Shown here one piece after another: positions 1 to 12,765 of a DNA stretch of 64,000 nucleotides. The notes below the pieces were generated by a model. The model had not been told where the DNA came from. It saw only the letters and a program-made list of their open reading frames with translations, and did not search any database. Position 1 is the stretch's first letter, and each line of letters opens with the position of its first letter. Source of the stretch: Carya illinoinensis (lineage: Eukaryota; Streptophyta; Magnoliopsida; Fagales; Juglandaceae); contig NC_056761.1 of assembly GCF_018687715.1 (NCBI RefSeq), forward strand, positions 13,061,001-13,125,000, read 5' to 3'. The translations under genes were made by a program, and so were the position numbers.

Positions 1-124
1 CCTTCAATCATAAGCAGCCACGTAGACATTTCAGTAAAAAGAATTTTGAACCCACATGCAGGTAATCTCTTTCACTCTCCTCCCTTCTTCTCCCCCCAAA
101 AAACGTTCTGCTCCCCTTCTATCC

Positions 125-845
125 CCCGATTTGGTTTACCGATAAACCGGTAAACCAAATCGGACCGAACCAAACTGGTGGCATCGGTCCAGTTCCGAGG
201 TTGGTTTGGTCCGGTACCGGTTTTAGTTTTCTTAAAACCGGTCAAAATCGGTCCGGTTCTAATTTTTCTTTTTCTAAAACCAGACCGGACTGATTTATAT
301 ATATATTTTAATATTTTATATTATATATAATATTTATATATAATATATAACTATATATAAAATAGTTTTGTACTATATGATAAATTATTAATTAATATAA
401 TATTAAATTTTAAAATCTTATATCATTTTACTTATTGTATTAATAGTTATACTAATATTATATAGTGCATATTAATAGTTATACTTATACTATATCACTA
501 TATATTATAATATAATATAATATATCATTATATTATATATTATAATATATCATTATAGTCTATAATATCATTATTATATATATTATAATTTACTACAATA
601 TATTATCACTATACTATTATATACTATAATATACTATATTATATATATTATATAATATATAATATAGTACATTAAAACCGATAAAATCAGACCGAACCGG
701 ATCGGAAACCGGTAAAACCGGAATACCAATTTAGGAGGGTAACCGGTGCGTAATCGGTTTTGAAAAATACAAAACCGGTATATACCGGTTCGGTCCTAAA
801 TTTCATTCAAAAGCGGACCAAACCGGACCGGTTACACCCCTACAG
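125..845. repeat. ACCGG-rich interspersed repeat with AT-rich core
   Basis: Both flanks are built from short degenerate repeats of the type GGTTTGGTCCGGT and AAACCGGTAAAACCGG (about 125-290 and 665-845). Between them lies a palindrome-rich AT core (about 293-665) made almost only of TATA and ATTA words. The right end reads ACCGGTTACACCCCTA, a sequence often seen at ends of plant hAT-like non-autonomous elements. I could not match a clear inverted repeat at the left edge, so the class (hAT-like MITE or unclassified) is an inference. No coding potential. Confidence 0.55.
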
Positions 846-1440
846 ATCTCTCCCTCTCTCTTTCTTCTTTCTCTCTCTCGAATATTGGACTGTAGGATAT
901 GCTCTTTGTGCAATACATGAAACTGTGGCCATCATCAAAACTTATGCACGAAATACAGCCAAATATATAACCAGCGCTTAACTCACAACAGAGAAGCTGT
1001 AGCTGTGCTTCGTCTGAATAGGTTGTGCCTGCTGGGTCAAAATCTTGATCTGGAAAATGACTGAGCAAAGCTAGGAAGTTTGAGTGTGATTGTGGAGGTG
1101 ATATACTTATATTTTCTTTTCGCTTTCAATTATTTACGCAGCAGATTTGAGCCAATTTGGTTTTAAAGGAGAGAAGGATAATGGGATGTCTACCATTGGT
1201 GTGTGCCGAAAGCCATGTGGAATAATAATCTGTCAATGTTCGATTCCCAAGAATAATCAGTAGAGTGGATTTTTCCTTCTTGTGTGGAGCTTGTGATTTC
1301 GTTGGTCATTTGAAAAGGAAAAGGAAGTAAGAATTTGTAAATTATAAATCCGATGTTTATATAAGAGGAATAATGCCATTGATGTCATGTACAGGGATAA
1401 TTAACTAGTAACATGAAGAAAAAATTCAGATGCAAGAAAG
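846..1440. other. Non-coding stretch, nothing recognised
   Basis: It begins with a CT-rich tract (about 845-880) and continues as ordinary AT-rich sequence. The only open frames are short and overlap on both strands. I see no splice-bounded exon, element end or RNA gene. Confidence 0.5.
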
Positions 1441-1442
1441 AA

Positions 1443-1443
<1 letters not shown>

Positions 1444-1472
<29 letters not shown>
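1444..1472 (+). repeat. Homopolymer run of 29 G
   Basis: An uninterrupted run of 29 G is followed by C and GGGG. Just downstream, a block of about 24 bases beginning GAATGCGTGGGAGAGACGAA occurs twice (near 1486 and 1541), a local duplication. Open frames over this tract encode only polyglycine or polyproline and are not genes. The length may be unreliable because such runs are hard to sequence. Confidence 0.85.
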
Positions 1473-1473
<1 letters not shown>

Positions 1474-1929
1474 GGGGAATGAGAAGAATGCGTGGGAGAG
1501 ACGAAGGGAACTTGTTTTTCTTTGAAGGGAGGGGGAAGAGGAATGCGTGGGAGAGACGAAGGGCAAGAGGAGGAATTTTGCTGCGTGCGGGCGCAGATGT
1601 TTGGTTCCTGCACCTCCTACGTGGCCATTTTGTATTGATGGGTGTAAAAAAAACATCCTCACCCGACCGGCCTTGAGGTTTTCCCATAAAAGAAATAACA
1701 GATGATGATGCATATATATATATATATTTATATATATAAGTAAAACAGAGGATGTTGCATGACAATGGAATACAGCCCTACAAATAGAGCTAAAACATTG
1801 GCCAAAGTTTTTGTTTCCAGGCCTTTTTAACAAAACAGTAACAACCAAACCATCATTCTCATAACTCCGGCATGCAAAGTTTTGATAAGAAATCGCATCC
1901 TACCTTTAGGAAAATGCTGGCAAGAAAGA

Positions 1930-4816
1930 TCACAAAAGCACTAAACTAGTAGTAGATGGCACCACCAAACGCAGAATGCTATAAATCTGCTCTGTTTTGA
2001 TTTCAGGCTCTCCAAAATCCACAATAGCACGTTCACCATCTCCCAAATAGCGTGAAGTTAGTCGCGATCGATAGATGCTCATCTTCTCAAGAACACTAGC
2101 TTTTTTGAGCATATATATAGCAAGGTCAAATTCAAATGGATAACCACTAAAACTGTGAAGTTCAACTTCCTTCAGATGCTGATGTTGAGGATATTCATTC
2201 AGAGTTATTTTTTTGTGCTTTAGATACTCCGCCTGTTCAACTATCTTTCTACGTTCTACATTTTCACTTTCCTTGCAGGCATGACGAAGCTACAAAGAAC
2301 AAAGCAGTGTAGCAAAAATCATTACTTTTTTGTCAAGTGAATAATCATATGGACCAATATGCCACAATCAGAGAAATATCTCCAAAGCTTCAGTACAGGT
2401 TGTTGCACATGTCTCTATTAGAATCAACCACAAATTATTACAATTATCTAACCCCCTTCTTGCTCTTACTTGGAAAAAGGGAGAACGGAAGCTGTAAACC
2501 TAGAAAAATACTCAAATAAATCTCATCCAATTTTAGATGAAAGGAAAACTGCAGTTTGCACACCTTGTAAAATCAATATACATGTTTTTCCCGTTAGTGT
2601 AAATGATCATAAGATTCTGAACACATGAGGAGCAAACAAATAATAGCCTCTTATATCATGTTCTGCTTAAAAACCAAGTGAGTCTGATTTTTAAGTTCTG
2701 GGGGCTAATGGTCACCAATATATAGAATTGGTATTATTGTTCCTCTTTTAAAAAAAAATGATATTTGCAGTCATAGAGTTGGCAAGTGCCGTGCACTCAT
2801 TTTGAAAAAAGTGAGTAAATATGAGACTTATATATTAAAAAAAAAAAATTGAATATTTTAATGGTAGACCTCACTTTTTTTCAAAAAGAGTGCAGGGTGC
2901 TTGCATGACTCATGAGTATCTAGCATTACTCTTAAAAAATATGTGAAATATTCTATCATATAGCAATTATGCCAATGGAGCTCTTTATAATGGTTCAAAT
3001 GGATCTCTAATAGTAACATTGATTATTTCTTGGAGCGTATAGGCCCAGATGTGGCTTGGGCCTACCCTTGGGGCGCTACAAGTTAAGATGATGCAAATTT
3101 GAATTTAGGCAGGTAACAGAAAACAAAGAGGGTGCATTGTATGCTAAACAAAGGGTCAAAGGAGAGACGATTAATAAAGCAATACTTAATATTACTAACC
3201 GGATTAGAGGGAGCTCTATGAAATAAATCCAACAACCAATATGAGTTAAAGCATTGATTTGGCTGTGGTTAGGATGAACAATGTGACAATAAATCAACTT
3301 TTAGATTTATATTTTTCAACATCTCTTAGATCCAGTTTAAATTGTGAGCTAATTGGAGAAGTTCAATATAAATGAGCTTAGCATGTAAGACAACTTACAT
3401 CAATGTAAAACTGAACCAATGATGGTGCAGCCTCCAAAAATGCAGAGATCATGCCCAGGAGATTTTTTTGCGACCTTAAATCTGATAGGTCCAATGTCTT
3501 GAGTCTGGTAAAGGTGGTAAACTGTATAGGTATCTGAAAGACAACCAAGAAAAGATTAACTAGAGACATAAAATAGTTAAATTTAAGAATGGCACGAAAT
3601 CAAGATTTCTGTAGCAATACCCTGATAAACGGAATGATCAGAGATAAAATCTCAACTTGTGGAAATTCTTTTGGAAGAGTGCCAAGGACATATGTCGTAT
3701 GAGATGAAGGATCAAAACCCATATGTAAAAATAAGTGAAGAGGTTGTGCACTGCCCTTTAAGAAGACCTGTCCAAACGTATTTGTAGCGTATGAAATTGA
3801 CGTAACATTTTTGGCATCATGAATTTCAACATTTTCTAAAGGATGACATCGAAATAGCATCAAGTCTTTCAGATTGAGAAAACGGCCTCCACCAGAAAAC
3901 CTCAAACGAGCTGGACAAGAACACATGCACAAACTTAACTGTTCTAGAAATGGACAATTAGCCAAAACGCTATCCACACTCTCTTGATCTAAACTTGTAC
4001 GTGTCAAATAGAGATATGAAAGTAGGTTCAGACCGCTGAAGTGTAGGGGAAGACACAATCTGCAAGAGTCCAAAGACAAGTTCTTTATTTTTGATCGTTT
4101 TCCCACTTGAGCAAATAGCCAATGGGGAAATTGATAGAGCTCATCATATGAGTCGAATGGTTCAGACAGGTCGATATCAAGCTTTTCAACATGCGTATCA
4201 ATTGCAAATTGAATCCATCGATCGACGCAGCTATAATGCCCCCGCAAGGGATACTCAAGCCTAAAGGAATCAACCTTTTTGCCAACATGGACTTCCAGAA
4301 TATGATTAACCCACCTCACAAATCTACTCTTTTTCTTCTGTTTCCATTTGGTAGACCGTCGTTGGAAGTGGTTCCCAAACATGATTTTTCCACGTAAATC
4401 AAGGTTAGAAGAGCTCATCCAAAGGTATCTCCATCTTTTTGAAAGGATTCCAGTAGCTGCCGCCTCCCTCAATGACACTAAGGATATGATTGAAGAAAGA
4501 ATGCCCTCCGGCAAGCTACTAATCAGATCAGCCACCGGGGCACTCTCAATCTATTGGCACACAAAATAAATAATCAAAAGCCCCGTAAATCTCAGCAAAT
4601 TTGCATACTTATTAAAGCAGTCATAATTTCCCATGTTCCAATATATCTATAAATATAACAAGCAAGCAGATGCAGCACGTAAGAATTCAGGAAAACAGAG
4701 AAGGAAAAATAATAAATACATACCTCAGGCACCGCAAATCCAGAACAAAGCCCAAGATCGTCATCCTTGGGGCCATCAGACCGGGTTTCCTCCCATTTTC
4801 GCTTGGTACCCATCAT
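1930..4816 (-). CDS. F-box/LRR-repeat protein with C-terminal FBD domain, four exons
   Basis: Predicted substrate-recognition subunit of an SCF ubiquitin ligase (family role). Exons on the minus strand are 4816-4724, 4550-3621, 3533-3399 and 2289-1930. Every intron is GT-AG in phase 0, and together they give about 505 aa. Exon 1 starts MMGTKRKWEE and ends at donor GAG|GTATGT. Exon 2 opens with the F-box (ADLISSLPEGILSSIISL, then SKRWRYLW), followed by leucine-rich repeats such as LKDLMLFRC. Exon 3 adds another LRR (TRLKTLDLSD). Exon 4 carries the FBD signature, including HLKEVELHSFSGYP and KKASVLEKM. No in-frame stop or missing segment was seen and the length suits the family, so I judge it intact. 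The start is the first of two adjacent ATGs. The partner substrate cannot be read from sequence. Confidence 0.85.
2745..2942. mobile_element. MITE-like element inside intron 3 of the F-box gene
   Basis: The two ends are imperfect inverted repeats of about 55-60 bases. Both contain a GTGCACTC-type or GTGCAGGG-type word next to a TTTTGAAAAAAGTGAG-like arm, with an AT-rich centre. It lies wholly within the 1.1 kb intron (2290-3398) and should be spliced out. Superfamily not determined. Confidence 0.6.
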
Positions 4817-5640
4817 GATATTCCTCTCCTACCAGGATACAAGCTTCAAGGGTTTATTCCAAAAGGCAAAAAGAATAACAGGAAGTCTATAAAACATTCC
4901 AGTTTATAGAGACAGGTCCAAAAGCATCCAACTTTATCACTGAGAAACCCAGAATTATGAAACAAGCAAGGAAGAAGAACAATAATTTCATGAACAAGGA
5001 CAGCAAAGCAAATGAAGCATTACCAAATACCACATACGAGAGCTTCGCAATTTGTACTTCAGTTTTTCTTTTTCTTTTTTCAAATCATACCATTTGCTTT
5101 ACAAGAGCAATGAATAAGAAGGAAAAAGGGGCGGTACCAGGAGCAAAAAGACTTCGATTTGGTTTCCTGAATCCTGATACCGATCACACAAGAAAATGAA
5201 AATTACTCAAAAGTGATTTCTAAAGGAGTCTCTCCTGAAACTGTCGTTTTGTTACATCCAAGATGGTTTCTTGTTCTTATTTCGGAAACTGTGCAATACG
5301 TGTATATATATATTACCAGGCGGATATTCGCCCAATCCGTATCTCAACATATGTCATAATTTATTTAATTTATAATTGAAGTTTAAAATTATGTATTTTT
5401 ATAATTCAAAATTTATTCTATTAACGGTGCCCAGATTTTACATCTTGATTGTATGCCAAGATTTACCAAGAAGGTGGGTGGTTATTGATTTCCATTTTTA
5501 CGTTGATGGTGGAGCGAGGTTGTGGCTATGGACCAAAAGAACGAAGTTAAAAGAAAAACTCCAATAGCGAGATAGAGCATCATGCAAAAACCACAAGCGT
5601 ATTCCACGACGCAGGATTGATCTTAAAAATAAGAATAATG
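4817..5640 (-). promoter_or_regulatory. Presumed 5' leader and promoter region of the F-box gene
   Basis: On the minus strand a TATA-like AT run (about 5303-5313) lies some 490 bases upstream of the start codon. The intervening sequence is purine-rich as read on the plus strand and has no long open frame. Placement of the promoter is inferred from position only. A leader intron cannot be excluded. Confidence 0.3.
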
Positions 5641-6474
5641 TTAGTATAATTTTTCATTTTGAATGTCTATGTATTTAATTTTTTTATTAAATAAATAGTG
5701 ATTATTAGTGTATTGACTTTTTTATTTTTTAAAAATATTTAAACATATTTAAAAACTATTTAAAATAAAAATAAAAATAAAAAAGTATAATATGCACTAG
5801 AGCACACCAAGCAGGCAAATGAAAAGAATATAGTAGCACTACCCTAAAAACAATTAATAGACTGATAATTGTTTAAATTACATGTTCTAAAATATTTGAA
5901 ATTATTTGATCTGGTATTATTTTAATTAGAATTTTTCTATTCATCATCTTTAAATCATATATTTATTAAAAAATTAAAATTAAAAATAAGTGTGTAGTAT
6001 AAAAATGATGAATATAATTTTTTTTAATTATCATCATATGGTCAATAGATACCAATTTCATCCCTCTATATGTCCAGTCGTTGGTCTGAGTGAAGTCACT
6101 TGATCTAATGTTCTTTTTTTTTTTTTCCTTTTTTTTTTCTTTTTTTTAATAAAGGCAAACCTCATATATAGTTCATACTTAAATAATCAATAACCAATTA
6201 CAGTGACGTGTATAGAGACAAACTAGCATACACTAAGCATAGGCAGATATATTACTTTTCAATATCCATCAATACTTAAAAACAACGTCGGGATCGGAAC
6301 GCCACCATTCAACGGTACGTATCATCAATCTTGTGAGCCAACAAGTGTGCAGTTTTATTACACTATCTTTAATAAGGGAAATTTCACTATCTAGAAATAG
6401 GTGGAAAAGATGTTGAATTTCCACAAAAAATTAGAGGCACTTGTGCAGATAAATTTGGTTAATTAGATTTAGAT
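5641..6474. other. AT-rich intergenic stretch with long poly-T tract
   Basis: No gene seen. An AT-rich section with repeated AAAATAAAAATAAAAA words (about 5760-5795) could be a decayed MITE. At about 6112-6149 there is a 38-base, almost pure T tract, which may be the reversed A tail of a retroelement on the minus strand. I could not identify the element. Confidence 0.4.
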
Positions 6475-6745
6475 GCGGATTAGAATATTATTTTTTGATA
6501 TTATTATTATTTTTAAATTTGAAAAAAATGATATGTTTATAATATTTTGTGTCAAAATTTGATAAAGTTATAATAATGAGATGTGATAAAATGAAATGAA
6601 ATACTTTTATTGTCTAAACGAGGCCTTAAGTTTGGTTTGGATAGTGAGTTGAACTGAAATGAATAGAGATAGTTTATAAATAGTAGTGAAATATTTAAGT
6701 TGAGATGAGATAAGTTAGAAGTAGTTTGAGTTAAAAAGTTTTATG
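6475..6745. repeat. Two abutting MITE-like repeat units
   Basis: One unit ends with TGTCTAAACGAGGCCTTAA near 6630. A second begins immediately with GTTTGGTTTGGATAGTGAG and runs on with AATAGTAGTGAAATATTTAA and GAGATGAGATAAGTT words. I recall this pattern as a very common repeat in Fagales genomes, but I cannot check copy number. No coding potential. Confidence 0.55.
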
Positions 6746-6939
6746 GTGTGTTGGCTCACTATTAATGGTAGGTGAACCAATTGGAGAGTCGGTAATGGAT
6801 GGAAATGGCACACGCGTTGCTTTGCATTTGTGAGGCATATCTGTTTGAAACTGTAATAAATTATTATTCGAAAAATGTTACAGATATTTATAACAATCAT
6901 ATTTACACAAATATTAAATTCATTCACTATCAGTTTTGC

Positions 6940-8515
6940 TGGACCAGTCGCCCCATCCTCACTAGACACTTTAGTTGATTCATGTGCTTCTGAAATTTTA
7001 CCCTCAATTAATTTTGGTTGAACATCTTCTCTACGTAATGAGACTATGTCATATTGACTTAGATCAACAAATACATTAATGCCTAATTCGTTTTCTTAAT
7101 ATGCTTCTTCATTTGTTGAACTATCAAATTCTTCATGTGGTTTGTCTGTCTCTGGAATGTAATCATATACATTTCTTGGTGCAAACTTCTCCACTACTCG
7201 CCATGGGTTTCCGTACTCCGGATTATCTAAATAAAAAAAAAAAAAAACTTAATTTGCTTGATAAATGAGAATGAAAGAATCGTCTCCATACCATGTGCGA
7301 GATGCATTGACACTGATAAAATATTCATCATTACACACTCCCAACCTAGGATTTGAGATATCCTACCAATTATATTTAAACAACCAGACCATATATCCCC
7401 CACATACTTTAATTTTATGATATCTTCTACAACTTTGTAGAAGTCAATATTATCATCTACATGACTTCCTTCGACTATAATCCCACAATTTTAAGTTTTT
7501 CTATCTCGTTCTCTGTTAGCCATGTAAAATCCATATCCATGCACCAAACATCCTGAATATTGGATGGCTTGTCTAGAAGGACCACATGCCATATCATACA
7601 GTTTTGACGAGATTTCACTTGAATTTTTACCATATTTCGATACAACCTATATCAATAAATATTATTCTAGTTATATCAATGTCAGATAAAAAAAAAATAT
7701 AGTTTAGTGGTATGAAGTTCGTAGATAATAAGATATTTTTTTAGTATTATCGTATGTTCAAACCATGAGGTAAATTCCTCTTTGTGTTTCATTTCTACAT
7801 AAGTTACACCATCCAGGCGAAGTAACTATACATGTTCATTGCACATGTTCAAGTTAATTATCAATTTGTATCAAGTTATATATATTATATTCCATGGACT
7901 TAGATTTATATTGATACAAAGATTCATCACTAACTTTAAGTAGTAGTCAATATTTGTGCAGTTATTCAAGACATAACATTGAGCTCTTTCAAACTCTTGT
8001 GTACATAGATCATAGCCCCTTTGTATGCCTATGGGATGTACAGTTTGAGAAAACACAAAAAATGATGATAAGAAAATCATTTGTCCACTTTTATAATTCC
8101 AGTCCAGTCTCATAAATCAAGAATCAATCCCACAAAAATATATTGAACAAAATGTATGTTATTCATTATCAATGTATGACTTTACAATTGAATCTCTCTG
8201 ACGAGTCTTATCCCCCACAAATCGCTTAAGTTTTCCCAAAGGTAGGTGCACAACCAAATGAACCATTACATGAAAGAATGAAGGTGGGTACAAACTTTCT
8301 AATTTGCACAATATCACTATGATGTCAGCTTTCATTTTTACTGATGCATCAATTTTCAACGTTCTACTATAAATATTGTCAAAAAATCTCCTTAATTATG
8401 TTAGAGCTGTAAGATCATCTCGAATAAGCTTTCCATGTACACCAACTGGCAACAAACATTGCAAAAATTCATGATAATCATGACTTTTAAGACGAGTTAA
8501 TAGCTTGGCAAATTA
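6940..8515 (-). pseudogene. Decayed CACTA TNP2-type transposase, C-terminal half
   Basis: Read on the minus strand, pieces match in order the C-terminal half of the intact transposase at 49723-53418. They are a DUF4218 start (SHDYHEFLQCLLPVGVHGKL near 8490-8400), a DUF4218 continuation (ILCKLESLYPPSFFHVMVHL, 8359-8160), FSQTVHPIGIQRG and YVLNNCTNIDYYL (8090-7930), then DMACGPSRQAIQYSGCLVHG (about 7610-7540). A DUF4216-adjacent acidic tail follows (VYDYIPETDKPHEEFDSS and after, to about 6940). Stops, frameshifts and a deletion inside DUF4218 break it. No terminal repeats were found at its edges. The divergence from the intact element shows a different, older CACTA family. Confidence 0.8.
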
Positions 8516-8964
8516 CAACTATCCTTCTAATTCATATTATTTGAATATTTTATGGGAGTAATTTATATTATTTGCATATTTAATTTAGAGGTAATTGATT
8601 TGTTGGTTTATATTAATTTAATTCTGGTCTTTCATGGAAATACCAAAATATTTATTTTAGTTACATCTATCCTTCTAATTCATATTATAGTAAGTTGTGT
8701 ATTATGCAAATTATTCATAACATTTAGATTTGGGTATTTATTATTAAATTCACAACTATCAATACCACAATCAATATCACAAATTAACCAATTCATTCCA
8801 CAAGCAAACAATATAACTAAGCTATCACAATCAATATTCTATACAATATCACAAATCTTCATATTATTCATCCCCAAATTACAAGAACATACTAACAATA
8901 TTAACAATATTACATTAAATATCAAACTTTATAATGCCTCTCTACTAAATCAACAATCTTAAGA
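8516..8964. other. AT-rich stretch between two mobile-element fragments
   Basis: A 20-base word, ATCCTTCTAATTCATATTAT, occurs at about 8520 and again near 8669. One long open frame exists, but its composition is Ile/Leu/Asn-rich low complexity and it matches nothing I recognise. I treat it as non-coding. Confidence 0.4.
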
Positions 8965-11900
8965 TCACTGAGGAAATTCCTCAACCATAATGCCTGTGTA
9001 GTAGCTTCATAGCATGCTATGAATTTTGCCTCCATAGTAAACATAGCAACAATAGTTTCTTACAACTCCTCCAAGATATAGCACCCCCAGAAAGTAGAAA
9101 AATATATCCTAAAGTAAATTTTCTGGTGCCCTTGCATCCTGCAAAATTCGAGTTTGAATAACCAACAAACTCTAATTAGTCAGTGTGTCTGTAGGTCAAT
9201 CTGTAATCCTTGGTTTTTTGTAAATACCATAGAACTTTCTTTGCAGCGTTCCAATGACCCAATCCTGGGTTACTTTGATATCGACCCAATAATCTCACTG
9301 CGAAGCTAATGTCAGGTCTAGTGCATATTTGTGCATACATTAGGCTTCCTATTCCAGATGCATATGATATCCCTTTCATTTGCTCCTACTCCAATGCATT
9401 TTGAGGGCATTGGATTTTACTAAATGCATCCCCTTTGACAATAGGTTCCACTGAAGCCTTACAGCTCTTCATGTTGAATCTCTCCAAAACTCTTTCAATG
9501 TTGGCCCTTTGAGATAGTCCCAAAATTCTTTGTTCTCTATCTTTGTGAATCTCTATGCAAATGACATAAGAGGCTTCACCTAAATCATTCATTTCAAAGT
9601 TTTGAGAAAGTAACTGCTTGGTGTCGTAAAGCAAGCCTTAATCATTTCTTGCAAGCAAAATATCATCTACATATAGGACTAAGAAAATGAATTTACTCCC
9701 ACTGACCTTAAGGTATATGCACCGATCAACAAGGTTCTCAATAAATCCAAATGAGTTAATAATTTTGTGAAACTTTATATACCACTGGTGGGAGGCTTGT
9801 TTAAGTCCATATATGGATTTCTTTAATTTGCAAACTCTTTGATTGTTTTCTTTAAAACCCTCAGGTTGTAACATATATACCTCCTCTTCAGGATCTCCAT
9901 TTAAGAATGTTGTTTTCACATCCATCTGATGTAACTCTAGATCAAAATGAGCTATTAATGTCATGACTATTCTGAATGAATCCTTCTTAGAAACTGTAGA
10001 GAAAGTTTCATGGTAGTCAATGCCTTTCTTTTGAGTAAATCTTTTAGCTACAAGTCTAGCTTTATGTCATTCAACATTACTAGAAGCTCCCTTTTGGTTT
10101 TATAAACCCATTGGCAGTCAATGGCTGCTACCCCATTAGGTAAGTCAATGAGATCCCAGACTTGTTTTTTAGCCATGGATTCATCTCATCTTTCATGGCA
10201 TCATACTAAGATGTGGAATTATCTCCACTCATGGCCTCTAAAAACGAGCTTGGATCTTCCTTAGGTCCAACATTAAAGTCAGATTCTTGAAGGTAAACCA
10301 TATAGTCATTAGAAATTACTGGCTCCTTACTCTTGAGGATCTCCTTAATACTACTTTCTCTGTAGTTTGTAAACTAAGAGTAGGTTCTGCTTGAATCCGT
10401 TATTTATGAGTAGACTGTTCTTGAAATGATTATTGTTAAGAGTAATCAATTTGATCTTCTCTTAGCATAATCATATGTCTTTCATATGAAGGAGTTTAGT
10501 TTGCTCTTGTGCTTTCTCAAATTGTAACTTAAGAGGATAAGCACTCCCACTAGGTTCAGCATCCTCAATGAATTTTGTATTTCTGCTCTCAATAATTTAG
10601 GACTATTTGAAGGACAATAAAACTTGAAACATTTGGAGTTTACCGAATATCCAATGAAAAAACCACTTATTGTTCTTAGGTCCAATTTCTTTACGTGAGG
10701 ATTATAAATCCTCACTTCAATAGGAAAACCCCATACGTATAAATGATTCAAACTTGGTTTTCATCTAGTCCATAATTCAAAAGGTGTCTTAGAGACAATC
10801 TTGGATGGAACTCTATTCAAGATATACATAGCGGTTTTCAAGGCTTCACTCCACAAGCTTCACTCCATAAGAATAATGGCAGTTCAGAATTACTAATCAT
10901 GCTTCTTACCATGTCCATAAGGGTGAGATTCCTCCTTTTAGCTACATCGTTTTGTTGTGGTGTGTCAGACATTGTGTATTGTGCAATGATGCCCTCTTAT
11001 TCAAGGAATTTTGCAAATACACCACTTTTTGTGTACCTACCATAATATTCACCTCCCCTATCAGATCTTACAATCTTGATTTTATTTTCCTTTTATTTTT
11101 CTACTTTAACTTTATAGGTTTTGAAAGCATCTGGTGCTTCGGCCTTTTCATTTAGAATGTAAAGATACATATACCTTGTATGGTGATCAATGAATGAGAT
11201 AAAATATCTCTAACCATTTAGGTAGGGAGTAGGAAAAGGTCCACAGATATCAATGTGTATGATTTCTAAACTACTCGAACTCCTTGTGGCACTTTTAGGG
11301 GTCTTGTTATTCTACTTTCTTTTTATGCAGTCCACACAAGTCCTAAAGTCAGAAAAATCAAGAGTTTGTAAGACTCCATCATTCACCGACCTTTTATTTT
11401 TCTCTATGAAGATATGTCTCAATCTCTTATGCCACAACATAGAAGAGTTCTCATTTATGATGCTTCGTTTAATACCAACATCAATATGCAAGGATAAATG
11501 ATTATTCTCAAAATTGGGATCTAACTCAAATTTAAATAAACCATCGACTTTTACCCCACCAATGTAAACATTATTCTTAAAAATGTTGAAAGTAGAATTA
11601 TCAAATCTAAACTCAAAGTCAATCTCAATCAATTTTGAAACTAAAACCAAATTTCTAGAAAAATTAGGAATAAAAATACATTTTCAAGGTCTAAAAGAAG
11701 ACCAGTTTTTAAAAATAATCTAAAGATCCCAACAGCCTCCACTTGTGAACGCATCTTGTTTCCTTAATAGACATATTGTTTACTTGGTTTCGGCTTCCTT
11801 GTTTTGAGAAATCCCTGCATGGCATTAACAATATGGATTGTAGAATCAGAATCAATCCACCATGTGTTTCAGGGAGCTTCTATAAAAAAATGATTCATGA

Positions 11901-12765
11901 TACACTAGAGATAGGAGATTACCTTTCTTTTTGAGTCATCTCTTAAACTTTTGGCAATATTTCTTCATATGCCCTTTATTTTTGTAGAAGAAACAAGAAT
12001 CCTTATTGCTATTTTTCTTAAATGACACATTGTGCTTATGCAGTTGGGCATCCTTGACTTTCTTGGTCTTTCTATTAGTATGAATGGCCATATGAACAAT
12101 TATAGGCCTCTCATTTTTCAATCTTTCCTCTTCTTGAACACACATGGTCAATAATTCATTAACTGACCATTCATTCTTATATGTATTGTAAGAGATTTAA
12201 GGACTACATTCAGAAGGGGGTGAATTCAGAATGAAATGTACCAAAAATAACTCAGAGATCTCCATCTTTAGGGATTTAAATTGAGCTACCATGTTCTTCA
12301 TTTGCATAATGTGCCCACGCACACCTTTAGTACTATTAAAAGTCTTATTTGATAGTTTTTTCATTAAGGTGCTGGCTAAAGCCTTGTCAGAGTGAACATA
12401 TTATTCCGCAACAGCCTTTAGGAATGCTTTAGCCTTATCAGTTTCATGGATGGAACCTCGAATGCTCTTGTTGATGTGAGATTTCATGAACAATAAACAT
12501 AAGCAATTAGATTGCTCCCACAATTCATTTTTAGAAATATGTGCGGCATACTTGATTCTGTGAGGGCGGGTGGTTCATTCACACGAAGTGCCATATCAAG
12601 CTCTAAGCATCCCAATTTTAGAAGAATATTTTCTTTTCAGTCAGAGAAATTATCACCATTTAGCATAGGAATACGAATAATATCATCAAAAGGTGAAGTG
12701 AGAAATGTTAAAGCTGCAATAACCAAGAAACACTTTAATGTTATGAATTTTAACTTTATTTAAAT
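8965..12765 (-). mobile_element. Ty1/copia retrotransposon coding region, 3'-truncated and broken
   Basis: Order on the minus strand is gag, protease/integrase, reverse transcriptase, start of RNase H. Gag begins near 12700 (IPMLNGDNFSDWKENILLKL). A zinc knuckle sits near 11970, but its second cysteine is replaced by tyrosine (CFFYKNKGHMKKYC). GAG-pre-integrase sequence spans 11650-11312 and integrase-type sequence 10751-10482. RT covers 9964-9386 with the catalytic YVDD motif near 9665. RNase H is cut off near 8970 (GYSNSNFAGC, then GGAISW). Many stops and frameshifts make it non-functional. No 3' LTR follows. The matching 5' LTR and primer site are at 16499-16907, separated by an inserted LTR-like block. 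Confidence 0.85.

Noticed and set aside
1385..1848. Overlapping open frames on both strands around the G run
   Set aside because: They encode polyglycine or polyproline from the homopolymer and have no domain or splice support.
4348..4909. Plus-strand open frames opposite the F-box gene
   Set aside because: They are antisense to well-supported exons and have no similarity of their own.
8552..8962. A 136-codon open frame
   Set aside because: Ile/Leu/Asn-rich low-complexity translation of AT-rich DNA between two transposon fragments, with no known family.
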